From contig NZ_VNIB01000007.1 of NCBI RefSeq assembly GCF_008124615.1, positions 1-64,000 on the forward strand: a DNA stretch of 64,000 nucleotides, read 5' to 3'. Shown one piece after another: positions 62,847 to 64,000 of this stretch; the stretch's first letter is position 1; each line of letters begins with the position of its first letter. The DNA comes from Geothermobacter ehrlichii (GTDB lineage: Bacteria > Desulfobacterota > Desulfuromonadia > Desulfuromonadales > Geothermobacteraceae). A program made the translations under genes and the position numbers. The notes under the pieces are model-generated. The model searched no databases and was not told the DNA's origin. It saw only the letters and a list, made by a program, of their open reading frames with translations.

Positions 62847-64000
62847 TCATGGTCCTTCAGCCTCCACCCGGCGGCGCAGCCTGGCGGCCAGCGCCCGGAT
62901 TTCATCGTCCCGGTCGGCGGCAAGCTCCTCCAGAACCGGCCCCAGCAGGTGCCGCCCGCCGCGCAGATTCCCCTCCAGACAACGGGCCAGCCCGGCCGCC
63001 AGCGATGTCGGCACCAGCTGTTCGAGCGCTTCGACGGCATTGGCGTGCTGGCGTGCATCCCCCTCTTCGATGGCCCGGCAGATGACCGCCAGCCGGCCGG
63101 ATGGATCCTGTTTTTCCAGGCGGGCGAGAACGTCCCGGCCGACCTGGCGGGCCTTGCGGGTCAGACAGGCGACCAGCTCTTCGGCTTCGGCGCCGGAATA
63201 GCGCTCGCGAACGGCGGCCGCCCGGGAAAGCAGAACCCGCCCCCGGGTGATGTCGTTGCGCAGCACCGTCCGCAGATCGTCGGGAAGGCGCAGCCGGCCC
63301 CGGGCGCTTCCCCGCCAGCCCAGGGTTTCGAGCACCAGTTCCGGATAGTGTTTTTTCATCCCCCAGACCACCAGCAGCCAGATCAGGGTGAAAGCGAAAC
63401 CGAACGGCGCCAGGTTCTGCGGATGCAGGGGGAAACGGCAGACCACGAAATAGCCCGACTGGCAGACCAGCACGAAGGTTGCCCCGACCAGCACGCCCAG
63501 CCGAACCACGACACCGCGCAGAAACGGCATCAGCAGCACCCGCTGTTCGTTGGGAAAGAGTCCGATCAGCGCCGCCCGCGCCGGCGTCTGCAGGGCCCGG
63601 CGGAAAACACCGGTGCTGATGCCCGCATACACGGCCGTCAGCAGGTCGAACTGCATCATGAAGGCGACAAAGACCAGCAGGTAATTGAAAGGATGCACCA
63701 TCAGGCCGCCGGTCACGCCGAACTTCCGGTAGATCCGGCCGGCGAAAAGGCTGACCAGCAGGGCCAGACTGAACTGGGCCCCCCGATAGAGACCGAAGAA
63801 ATTCACCATCGCGTTCTCATTGGCATGGGACATGTCAATGGCGAAGCTGACCTGGTAGTTGAGCATCGGCACGATCATGTTCGGAATCAGGGTGAGCAAC
63901 ACCAGTCCCCGAACCAGCGACGAGGCCCGCAGCACCGGCATCGCCCGGCGCATGCTCGCCAGAAAGGAGGATTTGGGCAGCAGTTTCTCGACCCTGGTCT
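62847..64000 (-). CDS. MFS-type nucleotide transporter-like protein with HEAT C-terminus (5' truncated by window)
   Basis: The frame is open to the right edge, so the start is outside. The visible 384 residues contain about eight hydrophobic helices and then a soluble helical part (from about 250) with HEAT-like repeats (IEEGDARQHANAVEALEQLV, CLEGNLRGGRHLLGPVLEEL). The layout resembles bacterial relatives of ATP/ADP translocases fused to HEAT repeats, but the helices could equally belong to another MFS branch. It ends 137 nt before the HMA-SurA gene on the same strand. Confidence 0.75.
   Translation of the reverse strand, partial: TRVEKLLPKSSFLASMRRAMPVLRASSLVRGLVLLTLIPNMIVPMLNYQVSFAIDMSHANENAMVNFFGLYRGAQFSLALLVSLFAGRIYRKFGVTGGLMVHPFNYLLVFVAFMMQFDLLTAVYAGISTGVFRRALQTPARAALIGLFPNEQRVLLMPFLRGVVVRLGVLVGATFVLVCQSGYFVVCRFPLHPQNLAPFGFAFTLIWLLVVWGMKKHYPELVLETLGWRGSARGRLRLPDDLRTVLRNDITRGRVLLSRAAAVRERYSGAEAEELVACLTRKARQVGRDVLARLEKQDPSGRLAVICRAIEEGDARQHANAVEALEQLVPTSLAAGLARCLEGNLRGGRHLLGPVLEELAADRDDEIRALAARLRRRVEAEGP

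Overview
This 64 kb, GC-rich window looks like chromosome from a Desulfuromonadales/Geobacter-type bacterium (Desulfuromonadota). That placement is inferred from gene content: two sigma-54 activators, an iron-sulfur-rich regulator, short c-type cytochromes, DUF3014/DUF2914/YkgJ proteins, a MucR-type regulator, CheW-like proteins and a Cus-type metal exporter. No rRNA, tRNA, CRISPR array, phage or complete insertion sequence was found. Genes are dense and often overlap by ATGA.

Layout. Positions 1-284 hold no gene, only possible mobile-element debris. 285-12774 (minus) is a probable glutamate locus: a DHOD-like protein, an alpha/beta hydrolase, a histidine kinase with a periplasmic solute-binding sensor, and a sigma-54 response regulator. 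A sigma-54 promoter with repeated upstream sites follows, then a TAXI-type TRAP transporter, UspA, a large NAD-glutamate dehydrogenase and an 88-residue unknown. 12916-18123 is mixed: a cytochrome P460-like protein, a Crp relic without its sensor domain, DUF3014, YkgJ, a ZIP transporter, a crotonase and a YhdH-type reductase. 18188-20434 has a palindromic repeat and an orphan DppD/DppF ATPase pair.

20435-23187 is the most unusual part. One protein joins ferredoxin clusters, an [FeFe]-hydrogenase-like H-cluster domain, another Fe-S domain and a sigma-54 AAA+/HTH module. A palindrome sits between the -35 and -10 of its own promoter. Related palindromes follow the gene, then a well-spaced sigma-54 promoter that reads into a strong terminator after about 90 nt. 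The simplest reading is a redox- or hydrogen-responsive activator that controls itself and a small RNA, or an attenuated leader of ptsP.

23188-47237 is mostly core: ptsP, a frameshifted SRPBCC gene and a methyltransferase, valS, a CheW-like/acidic receiver operon, dgt, a MucR-like regulator, a PilZ protein, deoB-deoC-argJ-secA, an M23 peptidase, an ArgA-like acetyltransferase, recN, nadK, rarA and yidD. 47238-51119 has an HD-GYP/PilZ protein, a 119-bp direct repeat and an outer-membrane protein. 51332-62710 (minus) is a metal-handling island: an HMA-SurA fusion, DUF2318, an FtsX-type ABC transporter, zinc ribbons, cytochrome c, a CusCBA-type pump and a His/Met-rich protein. An MFS-HEAT gene runs off the right edge.

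Dispersed repeats include a 165-bp element with inverted ends (two copies), a GTTGAAAAACG hairpin family, the 119-bp pair, and short TTCAGG/GGAGTC tracts inside the metal island.
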